The notes beneath the pieces were generated by a model. It was not told the DNA's origin. It was given only the letters and a program-made list of their open reading frames with translations, and made no database searches. 64,000 nt of DNA from positions 1 to 64,000 of the forward strand of contig JABCZK010000015.1 of NCBI GenBank assembly GCA_013289695.1. Direction: 5' to 3'. The translations under genes and the position numbers were made by a program. The first letter of the stretch is position 1. Each line of letters opens with the position of its first letter. Of this stretch, positions 17,844 through 26,983 are shown piece by piece. Source of the DNA: Acidobacteriota bacterium. GTDB lineage: Bacteria > Acidobacteriota > Terriglobia > Acidiferrales > UBA7541.

Positions 17844-19424
17844 TTGTTAGCGAGACGACCGTTGCGTTCGAAAAACCTGCGGGCATCGGCGGCGTTGCTG
17901 CTCGTGCTCGGCCTGGCGGACTTATTGATGCCACCGGCGCATGCCGATGCCGGGGTGGTGTTGAACGAATCGCTCGATACCAGCGTTGCGCGGATCACTG
18001 GCTCCGGCCACAGCGCGGTTTATCTGTCGCGCATCTGCCCCGACAATTCACCGGTAAAAATGCGCCTGTGCCGGCCGGGCGAACAAGGCTCGGTACTAAG
18101 CAACTACACAACGCTCGGTGAAGATCAGCCCTACGAATGGAACATTGTTCCGCTGAGCGTTTATTTATATGGCGTGGAGGACCCGGGCGATCGTCCGCTG
18201 GTCAGCTCGAAGGCCATCAAAGCAGCGCTGGAAGAACGCTACCGCGACAAATATCTGGCGGCGATCTGTACCGAACAGCGCTGTCGCACCGGGAAGAGCG
18301 CCGAGTGGCGCGAGATGGTGGGGGCGACGCTCGAGCGCAGCCTGTACATGTTCGTGGTAAAGACGTCGGTCAAACAGGACCGCGCGTTGATCGCCGAGTT
18401 CAATTCCCTGCCCAACGTGAATCACTTCAACGGCATCACGCGCAACTGCGCCGATTTCACGCGGCGCGTGCTGGACACTTACTATCCCGGCGCTGTGAAG
18501 CCCGATTACCTAAACGATTTTCTAATGACCACTCCGAAGGCCGCGGCGCGCTCACTCACTCATTACGCCGAGAAACATCCCGAAAGCGAATTCCGCGTGC
18601 TGCATTTTACGCAAGTGCCGGGCACGATCAAGCGCAGCAGTGAATGCCGCAGCGGCACGGAACAGCTGTATCACTCCAAGAAACTGGTGGTTCCGCTCGC
18701 GGTTTTCGCATGGCAAGGAGTTCCGGCGGTGGCCGCGTCTTACGCGATTACGGGCCGCTTCAATCCAGAGCATCAGTTCGAAGCGCATGCGTCGGCCGAA
18801 GCGGCTGGAAGCGCCGGCAACCAAAGCCCGGAAATTGGCAACGGATCTACGGTCAGCGTCCAGGAACTTGCGGCGGAAGGCAGCCTAGAACGCGAAACGA
18901 TTGTCGGCACCAACGGCGAATGGAAACAATATCAGGACCGACTCGACGCGGCGGTTGATGAAGCCATTCGTAACGAAGTGATTCCTGATCGCATTTATTT
19001 GAAGCGAGTCTTTAAGAAGTTGGGCGAAAGCAGCACGATTTCGGTTGACGCCAACGGTTCGCTGTGGATGAATTTTCGCGGCCAGCAGCCTCCGCTGCGC
19101 GTGGGGATCAGCGCCAGCAACGTCTTCGCGGTCGATTCAGACGGGCAATTTGCCTACCAGATCATGCTCGCGCGCATGGCAGACGAACTCAGAAGCCCCA
19201 AGCACAGCCGCGAGACCATGCTGGATTTTAAACAGGATTGGACGCTGCTGGCGGACATTCGCGGGAGGGGGTTGCAGACTGCGGCCGAAAGAAGCGCGCA
19301 ACCAGAGCCGCGGCATTCTACCGCGGATACAAGTAAAGCTGAGTCGAGCTTAGCCACCCCGGCGTCGGCCGCTGCGCCGACGATTCAGCCCGTCACGCGC
19401 GGTGGTCACAGCACCCTCCCGTAG
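17844..19424 (+). CDS. exported protein of unknown function with a possible permuted NlpC/P60-like Cys/His site
   Basis: 526 residues with a signal peptide (about 1-36, AHADA). I do not recognise a named family. Two motifs suggest a cysteine-peptidase fold: GSGHSAVYLS (His56) and TRNCADFTRR (Cys202). The order His-then-Cys matches circularly permuted NlpC/P60 (LRAT/YaeF-like) proteins, where NC begins the helix carrying the nucleophile. Cys65, Cys76, Cys142 and Cys147 may be structural. The C-terminal half is unassigned and ends in a Ser/Ala-rich tail. The TTG start has GGAGGA six bases upstream. Peptidase or acyltransferase activity is inference only. Confidence 0.6.
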   Translation: MLARRPLRSKNLRASAALLLVLGLADLLMPPAHADAGVVLNESLDTSVARITGSGHSAVYLSRICPDNSPVKMRLCRPGEQGSVLSNYTTLGEDQPYEWNIVPLSVYLYGVEDPGDRPLVSSKAIKAALEERYRDKYLAAICTEQRCRTGKSAEWREMVGATLERSLYMFVVKTSVKQDRALIAEFNSLPNVNHFNGITRNCADFTRRVLDTYYPGAVKPDYLNDFLMTTPKAAARSLTHYAEKHPESEFRVLHFTQVPGTIKRSSECRSGTEQLYHSKKLVVPLAVFAWQGVPAVAASYAITGRFNPEHQFEAHASAEAAGSAGNQSPEIGNGSTVSVQELAAEGSLERETIVGTNGEWKQYQDRLDAAVDEAIRNEVIPDRIYLKRVFKKLGESSTISVDANGSLWMNFRGQQPPLRVGISASNVFAVDSDGQFAYQIMLARMADELRSPKHSRETMLDFKQDWTLLADIRGRGLQTAAERSAQPEPRHSTADTSKAESSLATPASAAAPTIQPVTRGGHSTLP

Positions 19425-19438
19425 CTGCCGATCGTTCG

Positions 19439-22285
19439 TTACTCCGCAGTCAGCGTTACGGACGTGGTGTGGCTGACTTTGCCGGCGGTGCTGGTGCCGG
19501 TGATGGTGACGGCCACGGGCTCGACTACGTTGGGTGGAGGCGGCGGGGGCGGGGGGTTGGAGCTGCTGCTGCCACCACCACATGCAGCGATGCCGAGCGC
19601 CATCAGGAAGACGGTGCAGGCTGCGGCGGTGCTCCAGCGGCGATTCTTGCTGGCGGAGATGAGTAAAATAATCGCGATCGCGAATGCGCAGACGAGAGAG
19701 GCTAGTGTGTCGGCGGTCCAGCGGCCAGAACCTAGCGGCCGGACAGCGGGCGGTGCGGCGGCCGCGGCAGCCGTTGTGATAGTGAGCGTGGTTGTTCCGT
19801 TCGCGCTGACCGGCGAGGTGGTGAAGCTGCAGGTGGCGCCTGTCGGCAGGCCGGAGCAGCTGGAGGGGCTGAACGCGACAGTGTCGTTAAAACCGTTGAC
19901 GGCAACGACTGTCAGCACCGTGTTGCCGGTGCCGCCGGCGGTGCTGACGGTGACTGCCGCAGGGCTCGAGGAGATTACGAAGTCCGCCCCACCGCTGCCG
20001 ACGTTCCATTCGTTGACGAGACTGGCGACGTTGAGCGAACCAAGACCCGTCGCTAGGTTGTAACCCGGGCCGGCGTTGTAAGCCAGGGCCTGGTTGGTCT
20101 GATAGGTTTCGCCGATCTCGTCAGTATTGACCAAGACATCGCAACCCGTAGCACCGTTTCCCGCAGTGAGTATGACGTCGCAAGGCATCGCGATCGTGCC
20201 GCTGGTAACCTGATTGAAAATGCAAGCGCTGGTCTGCGCGCCCCCAGATTGACAATTGGCCCAGGTTTGGCCCGCGAGCGCATAGAGATTCGTGTTCACA
20301 AGGCCCTGGGCCGAGCCGGTGCTCTGATTCAGGAGGGCCACCATTCCGGCAAAAACTTCGGCGGAAACTGAAGTACCGCCAACCATTTGAATGTCCGGGT
20401 AAGGAGATGAGCCGCTGCCGGACGTTAGGCTGCATGCCGCGCCCTGCGGGTCAAAGTCCGCCTCGCAATAATCGTAGAAATTCTGAACCGTGCTATCGCC
20501 GGCGAAGATTGCGAAATCCGGCAAATCGCGTTTGCCGTCCGAGATGGTGAGGGCCGTTTGCCAGGAGGGCTTGGCATACCCGCCTGAGCAGGTACTGAAA
20601 AGGCCAGTCTGATTCGTCGTATTGTAGTCAGACGTTGTGCACGCACTCACTCCGCCACTGCCGCCGCCGGGCGCCACAAGAAAGTTCAAGTTAGCTTGCG
20701 TTGCCAGCTCGTTGCAGTCCGTCTCAATATCCCCGCCCAAATCGAGCAGGGCCTCGATAATCGTGTTGGTGCAAGTGTCGTTGTAGGTGACTTCCGGAAT
20801 GTAGCCCTTTACGGAAGCTTGGGTCGTCGCCGAGGGGTTCGAGGAATTCCAGTACGTGGTGGGATTGGTCGCATCGTTGAAATCGGTGCCGCCAACGGCG
20901 ACGTTGTACGGGGTGGAAGCGACACCGTTCACGGCGATCCCGTACTGCGCGATCGGCTCGGTATCCGAATCGCAACCGGCCGAACCCGTGTCACCGGTCG
21001 AGACAACGACGGTGATGCCTTCCGCCGCGGCTTGTTTCCATTCACCGACGGAGTCCTTCAGCGTCGGGGTGCCGCCGTAGAACGCGTTTCCGGCAGTGCC
21101 AAGAAAGAATTCGCACTCGCCGTAGCTATAGCCGATGATTTTCGCGTTATTGACTTCCGCGGGGTTATCAATGATGAACTGAGCCGAGATGTCGCCACCG
21201 AACGAAGCACCAGTCGCCGAAATAACGAGGTTAATGCTAGCTCCCGGAGCCACCGCGCCTGACCATTCCACATCAATGTCTGCCTCACACTCATCGCCAG
21301 TGGGCAGGCTGCAAGGTTGTATGCCCGGATTTGAACTGCTGAAGCCGGGCGTGTAAGTTCTCGTAAAGTTAGCCGCAGGAAGACCAAACAACGAGCGGAA
21401 ATTCGTGAGGTCCGCGGGATTGATGTCGCTATCGGAAACGATGGCGATGGTCTGGCCCGTGCCTGTGATGCCGGCATTCCACAGCGGCAGGATGTTGTAA
21501 ATCGTTGCAAAGTCGTAGGGCGCGACGCCGTAGCATTCCGAACCGGTGGTGCCTTGGCAACCGGAGGCGTATGTAAATTGCGGCTTGACGGCCTTCAGCT
21601 TTCCGGTGGCCATATCTCGCGTGAACGTGCCGGCCAAGCGGTGCGCCGCTCGCCTGGGGAAATTGTTAAGCGAAGCTACGCCAGTAACAGCAGGCATCAA
21701 GGCCGCGGGGATGGACGGGTCGCTCGCGTTCGCCCAATGTTCCTGCGAATTGACTGTGTATTTGTGAATTGCAGTGTGAAACGCGGACTGTACCTGCCCG
21801 GCGTTGCCGGAGAACTGGATCACGTTTCGACCGTTGGCGACGCTATCTATGTGGAATCCGTGCGCTGCCAGCCACGAAGTGATCTTTTGGATGTCCGCAT
21901 CGGACACGCCAAACTGGGCGCCGAATTCCTCGGGCGTCAGCCACTTGTGGTAATTCGGGGATGAGCGATCCTGTTGTTGTGCCAGCAAAGTCTCGAGCGC
22001 CGCTCCCAGCGCGGAGGTGGTTTTGAGCACGAGCATCATGCGGTCCATCGCGAGGCTGGCGGGCGCTGGGCCCTGATCGTACTTGGCCCGGGCTAGCGGA
22101 TGGGTATTGCCCGGGAGCATGACGAGCCTTCCTTCGTCAATCGGCTGAGTGATCAGCGACGGGGCGATGGTGGATTGTCCGGCGCTGCGCTGTGAAAGGA
22201 AGGCGACGGAAAGGACTGCGAGTAGGCAAGCGCACACAAGAAGTGGTTTGATACGCATTCGGCCCCCCAGGAGATTTGGCTTCAT
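19439..22285 (-). CDS. S53 (sedolisin/kumamolisin-type) peptidase with pro-domain, Ig-like domain and C-terminal anchor
   Basis: About 948 residues. A signal peptide is followed by the pro-kumamolisin activation domain (LDRMMLVLK to SAFHTAIHKY), then the catalytic domain. The Glu/Asp pair is in ECEADIDVEWSGAVAPGA. The nucleophile region reads GGTSVSAEVFAGMVALLN; the family pattern SGTSxxxP keeps Gly-Thr-Ser, but Pro is replaced by Glu. An Ig-like domain and a C-terminal hydrophobic helix with a Pro/Ser-rich stalk suggest surface anchoring. S53 enzymes are acid-active endopeptidases that self-cleave the pro-domain. The ATG at 22285 was chosen over an upstream GTG. Confidence 0.88.
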   Translation of the reverse strand: MKPNLLGGRMRIKPLLVCACLLAVLSVAFLSQRSAGQSTIAPSLITQPIDEGRLVMLPGNTHPLARAKYDQGPAPASLAMDRMMLVLKTTSALGAALETLLAQQQDRSSPNYHKWLTPEEFGAQFGVSDADIQKITSWLAAHGFHIDSVANGRNVIQFSGNAGQVQSAFHTAIHKYTVNSQEHWANASDPSIPAALMPAVTGVASLNNFPRRAAHRLAGTFTRDMATGKLKAVKPQFTYASGCQGTTGSECYGVAPYDFATIYNILPLWNAGITGTGQTIAIVSDSDINPADLTNFRSLFGLPAANFTRTYTPGFSSSNPGIQPCSLPTGDECEADIDVEWSGAVAPGASINLVISATGASFGGDISAQFIIDNPAEVNNAKIIGYSYGECEFFLGTAGNAFYGGTPTLKDSVGEWKQAAAEGITVVVSTGDTGSAGCDSDTEPIAQYGIAVNGVASTPYNVAVGGTDFNDATNPTTYWNSSNPSATTQASVKGYIPEVTYNDTCTNTIIEALLDLGGDIETDCNELATQANLNFLVAPGGGSGGVSACTTSDYNTTNQTGLFSTCSGGYAKPSWQTALTISDGKRDLPDFAIFAGDSTVQNFYDYCEADFDPQGAACSLTSGSGSSPYPDIQMVGGTSVSAEVFAGMVALLNQSTGSAQGLVNTNLYALAGQTWANCQSGGAQTSACIFNQVTSGTIAMPCDVILTAGNGATGCDVLVNTDEIGETYQTNQALAYNAGPGYNLATGLGSLNVASLVNEWNVGSGGADFVISSSPAAVTVSTAGGTGNTVLTVVAVNGFNDTVAFSPSSCSGLPTGATCSFTTSPVSANGTTTLTITTAAAAAAPPAVRPLGSGRWTADTLASLVCAFAIAIILLISASKNRRWSTAAACTVFLMALGIAACGGGSSSSNPPPPPPPPNVVEPVAVTITGTSTAGKVSHTTSVTLTAE

Positions 22286-22514
22286 GACATCACCCTTTGC
22301 TTCACAGGACTTTGGCTCGCGGTTATTAGGTCGGCGACGCCTTGCTAGGCCGCAATCAACCCGGCTCCACACGCAGTCCCTTCGCTCAAACTCTGACCCG
22401 CATTCTTACGCCGCATGCAGTCGTCTTGGATGCGGCGGCAGGCACTTAAGTTAGCTTGCCGCGGATTGCTCCCGGCCGCATTTTTACGCCTGGGGCTGTG
22501 ATTCCGTTACGCGG

Positions 22515-23009
22515 TCAGAGGCCGGGACCGGGGTCACCGGGACCGCCTGCGCCACCACCTTCATCGCCGCCGCGACCACCACGGCCACGCGGTCCGCCAC
22601 GTCCCATATCTTGCTGCATCTGCGAATATTTGGTGCGCTGATCCGGTGTGAGCAGCTTGTAGATCGCCGCGTCCGTCTTGGCGCGTGCGAGGGTGCTCTG
22701 CGCGGTGAGACTGCCGATGGTGGTTGCGGCTTGTTCCATCGCGGCAGGATCACCTGCTTGTGCGGCCGCGTTCAGACTATCGTGCGCTGCTTTCATGCTG
22801 GCGCGGGAAGTTGAGCTATTGGCGTCGGCAGAGTTGAGAATCGCAGTGATTTCTGTTTGCTGCGCCGACGTGAGCGACAGTCTCTCGGCGAGCAACGCTA
22901 CGCGGCGCTGTACGCCGTTGCCTCCGCCCGGCGCGTCTGGGCCTTGCGCGAATGCTGCTGGAGCCGAGCAGATACATGCAACTAGAAGTGCGATGGCTGC
23001 CTTTTTCAT
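22515..23009 (-). CDS. small periplasmic LTxxQ (Spy/CpxP-like) protein
   Basis: 164 residues. A signal peptide (MKKAAIALL...AFAQ) precedes an all-helical core with two LTxxQ-type motifs, RLSLTSAQQTEI and KLLTPDQRTKY, the signature of the CpxP/Spy periplasmic chaperone fold. The C-terminus is a Gly/Arg/Asp-rich low-complexity tail. Such proteins dampen envelope stress signalling, protect unfolded proteins or bind metals; which applies here is unknown. The start is set at 23009 because AGGAGG lies upstream at good spacing. No envelope-stress kinase is adjacent. Confidence 0.75.
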   Translation of the reverse strand: MKKAAIALLVACICSAPAAFAQGPDAPGGGNGVQRRVALLAERLSLTSAQQTEITAILNSADANSSTSRASMKAAHDSLNAAAQAGDPAAMEQAATTIGSLTAQSTLARAKTDAAIYKLLTPDQRTKYSQMQQDMGRGGPRGRGGRGGDEGGGAGGPGDPGPGL

Positions 23010-23257
23010 TTTACAGAAGCCTCCTGGTTCATTCAGTGGCCGAGAAAAACTTGCCGTCTTTACTTTGATTTGGCCCATCAGTGAAACTCGGGGTACACGC
23101 CCACAACCCCACGCCGTGCGCACAGGTGATTGCCAAATATCGGCAAAAAAGTTCCCGCAATTTCGAACGAGTGGGCGAACCGCAGGCTGGAGCTTTCTGG
23201 TGGTCGGCGGGATGCGCAAGCCGCAGCGCCGATTGGTGATTGCCGCGGCGAGCGTAA

Positions 23258-25279
23258 TTAGTTCAGCAGAAACTGCTGGATGAACAGGACCGTGGCGTAA
23301 AACTGGTAATCCACATTTTTCTTCTTGCTGAAGCCGTGTCCTTCATCCTTGGCCATCAAGAACCACACCGGGGCGCCGTTCTTGCGGACCACGGCGACCA
23401 TCTGCTGGGCCTCGGTCCAGGGAACGCGCGGATCGTTCTTGCCTTGAATGACGAAGAGGGGCTTCGAGATTTTCTGCGCGTTGTTGGCCGGCGCGATGCG
23501 TTCCAGAAACGCTCGCATTTTAGGGTCGCGCTCGTCGCCGTACTCGACGCGACGCAGATCCTGGCGATAGCCAGAGGTGTTCTCGAGGAACGTCACTAGA
23601 TTGGATGGGCCGACGATGTCCACCGAGCAGCGTAGCCGGTCGTTGTAATTGGTAGCCACGGCCAGAGTCATGAAGCCGCCGTAGCTTCCACCGGTGACCA
23701 TCACGCGGCTCGCGTCGAGATCCGGTTGCTGCGCGATCCAATCGAAGAGCGAGTTGATGTCCTTGTAGGAATCCTCGCGCAGGAATCCGTTGTCCAGGGT
23801 GAGGAAGGTCTTGCCGTAACCCGTCGAGCCGCGCACGTTCGGGAAAATCATGGCGATGCCCAGTTCGTTCATATAGTAATTGTTGCGGCCGAGAAACGCG
23901 GGACGGAACTGCCCTTCGGGTCCACCGTGAATATCAATGATCACCGGCCGCTTGCCGGTGAAACGCGCGGCGGGACGATACAAGAATCCGCTGATGGATT
24001 TTCCGTCGAACGTTTTCCAGTGCACCAGCTCCGCTTCGGAAAAACTCTCCGGATTTAAGCCGCCCGTTTCGCTGCTGGTCCAGCGATCCACTTTTCCGGT
24101 CGGGACGTCTATGGAATACACATCGGAAGGCGAACGCGAGCCGGTGACTCCGAAGGCGAGGTCGCGGCCGTTGCGGTGCCATTTCACGCCGAAAATCAGA
24201 CCGGCGGGGAGTTTGGGCGCGGGCTTTTCTTTTCCGCTCTTGGTGTCGAGTAAGTGCAAGACGCTGAAGCCGTCTTCATTTGTGGTGAAGGCGATGGCTT
24301 TGCCGTCGGGCGTGATGTCGAAGTCCTCAACGTCCCAGTGAATATGTGCGGTGAGAAAGGTGTATTTTTTCGACGAGAGGTCCAGATAGGCGAGGCGCTG
24401 AAATTCGGAGTCTTTGTCCGTGGTGAGGTAAATTCCCTTCCCATCTTTGCTGAACTTCGCGCTGGCGTAGGCAATTTTCTCAGCGCCGCCCTTCGGAGTG
24501 AGCAGAGTCTTTGCGCCGGTGGTAGAGTCCACCAGCCAGACATACGTTTCGTTCGCGGAGATTTCTTCCAGGAGTAGAAGCTGCTGGTCATCGGGCGACC
24601 AGTCCAGCGCGCCCCAGCCTCCGCCGGTCATTTGCGCGAGCATGCGGTTGGTCTTGGGATCGTCCGGGTGCGCGGGTTCGCTGAGCCAGATGTCCACGTC
24701 TTTGCCGTCGCGGCGCGTAGAGCTGTAGGCCATTTGTTTGCCGTCATTCGACCAGACTTCGCCGATGTTACGGGATTTTCCGTCGGTTAGGAGCGTCATG
24801 GCGCCGGTGGAATCATCGTAACGATAGAGCTGATAGAATTCGCCGCCGCCAATGTCTTTGCTGAATACGAAGGAGTCGCCGCCTTTCGGCGGATACTGTG
24901 CGCCGCGCACGTCGTCAACGTAAAAGGTGAGCTGTGTTCGAGCGCCTGCCGGCATTTTCACTTGGTGGATCTGGAAAGTATCCGCGAAGCGCGTGGCGAT
25001 CAGCATCTCGCGCTTGGTGGGATGCCAACTGGCGAAAAATGCCGAACGAAAATTCGTGTAACGGTCCGCCTTCTCGGCCAGCGCTTGCGGAATCGGCGGC
25101 ACGCCTTCCACGATGAGATTTTCGTTGGGCGCCACTACGGCCTCCTGAGACGAGTTTGCACTTTGCGCGAGCGTTGGCCGCGGCGAGGAAAAGACCAGCG
25201 CGGCCAGCGAGACAATCAGTGCGACGCACATCGCAACCCACAACAATTTTACATGACAAAATGCGCGCACGAGCTTCAT
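23258..25279 (-). CDS. exported S9 family prolyl oligopeptidase-like serine peptidase
   Basis: 673 residues. A signal anchor is followed by an N-terminal beta-propeller (TolB/WD-like repeats ending in D-x-W style blades, about 60-420) and a C-terminal alpha/beta-hydrolase domain. The catalytic triad is readable: Ser532 in GGSYGGF, Asp616 in GKNDPRVP and His648 in EGHGF. The propeller gates access to the active site in this family, so short peptides are the expected substrates; the exact S9 subgroup (acylaminoacyl- or dipeptidyl-type) is not settled. AAGGACGG precedes the ATG. It is transcribed alone. Confidence 0.9.
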   Translation of the reverse strand: MKLVRAFCHVKLLWVAMCVALIVSLAALVFSSPRPTLAQSANSSQEAVVAPNENLIVEGVPPIPQALAEKADRYTNFRSAFFASWHPTKREMLIATRFADTFQIHQVKMPAGARTQLTFYVDDVRGAQYPPKGGDSFVFSKDIGGGEFYQLYRYDDSTGAMTLLTDGKSRNIGEVWSNDGKQMAYSSTRRDGKDVDIWLSEPAHPDDPKTNRMLAQMTGGGWGALDWSPDDQQLLLLEEISANETYVWLVDSTTGAKTLLTPKGGAEKIAYASAKFSKDGKGIYLTTDKDSEFQRLAYLDLSSKKYTFLTAHIHWDVEDFDITPDGKAIAFTTNEDGFSVLHLLDTKSGKEKPAPKLPAGLIFGVKWHRNGRDLAFGVTGSRSPSDVYSIDVPTGKVDRWTSSETGGLNPESFSEAELVHWKTFDGKSISGFLYRPAARFTGKRPVIIDIHGGPEGQFRPAFLGRNNYYMNELGIAMIFPNVRGSTGYGKTFLTLDNGFLREDSYKDINSLFDWIAQQPDLDASRVMVTGGSYGGFMTLAVATNYNDRLRCSVDIVGPSNLVTFLENTSGYRQDLRRVEYGDERDPKMRAFLERIAPANNAQKISKPLFVIQGKNDPRVPWTEAQQMVAVVRKNGAPVWFLMAKDEGHGFSKKKNVDYQFYATVLFIQQFLLN

Positions 25280-25483
25280 CGTCGCCGTCCTTCAGGCGTT
25301 TCCGCGCGCCGCACCGGCACACGTACACGCCGACGCCATCTGGAAACCGGCCGAAATATTTCAGTGTACGGTCTCCGCGCGGTAAAACTTACTTCACACG
25401 CGCGGAGACTGTCAACGAAACTCAAACCTTTTCGTTCATGAATCGGGTATAAAGCCTGGCAGAAGACTTCTCGGGAGGAACAC

Positions 25484-26206
25484 ATGCGGTTTTTCTCTGA
25501 CCAACGATTTCTCGCGATTTATTCGGGAGTTCTCACCATCGTTTTCGCCCTCAGCGTGCTTTGCGGATTCGCGGCGTTGCGTAGCCAATCGTTCGACCAA
25601 CTCACGGTGCACCGCATCAATTTCGTCGAGCCGGACGGCACACCGCGCCTGATTATTTCCGATCGCGCCGAATTTCCCGGCGCGTTTATGCGCGGAAAGG
25701 AGTATCCGCGGCCGGACCGACGTGATGTTGCGGGCCTGCTGTTCATGAATGACGAAGCGTCCGAAATGGGAGGTCTGATTTGGGCAGGGATGAAGGACAA
25801 GGACGGCAAAATCCAAAATGACGGCCACCTAAGTTTCGATCAGTACGAGCAGGATCAGATTTTTGCGATTGATTCCGGCCAGGAGGACCAAGATAAGTTT
25901 TCCGCGATCCGTATCGGCGAACGCGGAGATTACCCGATTCAGCAAGCAATCGATGCCAAGTTGCAGATCCGCAAACTGCCCAAGGAGCAGCAGGATGCGG
26001 AATGGAAAAAATTCTTCACCACTCATACCGGTGACGCGGATCGAATCTATCTGGGCCGGTCACCCGACAAATCCGCGTCTCTGCGGCTTAAGGATGGACA
26101 GGGTCGCAATCGCCTAATCATCCGCGTCGACGCCGAAGGTAATCCCGTGATCCAGTTTCTCGATGAAGGCGGTAAGGTCAGTAAGGAGATACGCGCGGAG
26201 AACTAG
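25484..26206 (+). CDS. membrane-anchored protein of unknown function
   Basis: 240 residues. An N-terminal hydrophobic helix (about 12-33) anchors a mostly beta-sheet extracytoplasmic domain. Two stretches look alike: VEPDGTPRLIISDRAE near the start, and VDAEGNPVIQFLDEGGKV near the end, with LRLKDGQGRNRLIIRV before it. They suggest repeated beta hairpins built on a D/E-G-x-P turn. No catalytic motif or cysteine pair is visible. The ribosome site GGGAGGA is near-ideal. No family is recognised with confidence; it reads like an acidobacterial conserved hypothetical. Confidence 0.6.
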   Translation: MRFFSDQRFLAIYSGVLTIVFALSVLCGFAALRSQSFDQLTVHRINFVEPDGTPRLIISDRAEFPGAFMRGKEYPRPDRRDVAGLLFMNDEASEMGGLIWAGMKDKDGKIQNDGHLSFDQYEQDQIFAIDSGQEDQDKFSAIRIGERGDYPIQQAIDAKLQIRKLPKEQQDAEWKKFFTTHTGDADRIYLGRSPDKSASLRLKDGQGRNRLIIRVDAEGNPVIQFLDEGGKVSKEIRAEN

Positions 26207-26317
26207 ACGAAAGCGCTCGGGGCGCCAGTCTCGCCGAGGGCAACGAGTTTCAGCCACACCCCTAGACGCTCGCTAAGCGTCACTGAGAGTGCAAGCGCAG
26301 GGCTGGGAGCGCGCCTG

Positions 26318-26596
26318 TTAGATAATCGCCAGGTACTGCCACTGGCCATCAACGGACTTCAGTTGGTGCACGCGGCCGTCGTCGGCGTGGAGGAAGTAGC
26401 TTCCGTCCGGGATCGGGTGATGGTGCGCCGCACGCACGGAACACCGCGTCCACCTGCCACCGCGCGCAGCTCCCCATCCGCCGCCATGTTCTCTGGCTTC
26501 CTCGGTGAGTTCGATGCCATACTTTACCTTGTACTCGACGCCGGTCAACCGTGTCGGCACCAACCTTCCACTACCCTTCAGCTGTTCTTTGCTCAT
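26318..26596 (-). CDS. small conserved-looking hypothetical protein
   Basis: 92 residues, soluble, no signal peptide. The C-terminal half, PDGSYFLHADDGRVHQLKSVDGQWQYL, has the feel of a short beta-meander (DGxY...DGR...DGxW). A His-rich AAHHHPIP lies at the join. No family is recognised. It convergently faces the gene at 25484. The start is ATG at 26596; upstream Shine-Dalgarno support is weak. Confidence 0.5.
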   Translation of the reverse strand: MSKEQLKGSGRLVPTRLTGVEYKVKYGIELTEEAREHGGGWGAARGGRWTRCSVRAAHHHPIPDGSYFLHADDGRVHQLKSVDGQWQYLAII

Positions 26597-26983
26597 GATC
26601 GAATTAGACGCGGCTACCTAGCGAAAGGTTTCGCCGGTCCCCTCAGACAATTAAAGTGTCACTTAAGATTAGACCTCTTTCCACTACGATAATAGCACAT
26701 GTCGGTAAGAAGCGCTAGTCCCGGTTTTGCGACGGGTTTGGGCGTGCGATCACACGCGACCTTCCCTGCAGAGACCCGTACAGTGCTGAGCTGATGAGAG
26801 ATAGGGGCGATACGCTGCTTGCCGCCCTGTTGCTGCCTACGAACTCGATGCCATCAGCCAAGATTTCATGCACTCGAGGCCCATCGGGCTCCAACCCTTG
26901 AAGTTCGAGCGCGATGCAACTAATGATGTTCGCTGAGAGGCGCCCCGCGTTGTGCTACTATCCGCTTTCCCGCAGGCATTGTG
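26597..26983. other. gene-free gap between divergent genes
   Basis: An AT-rich segment at about 26655-26700 probably holds the promoter of the small leftward gene. Nothing else was recognised; the long leftward frame over 26837-27385 is a shadow of the hydrolase gene. Confidence 0.4.
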
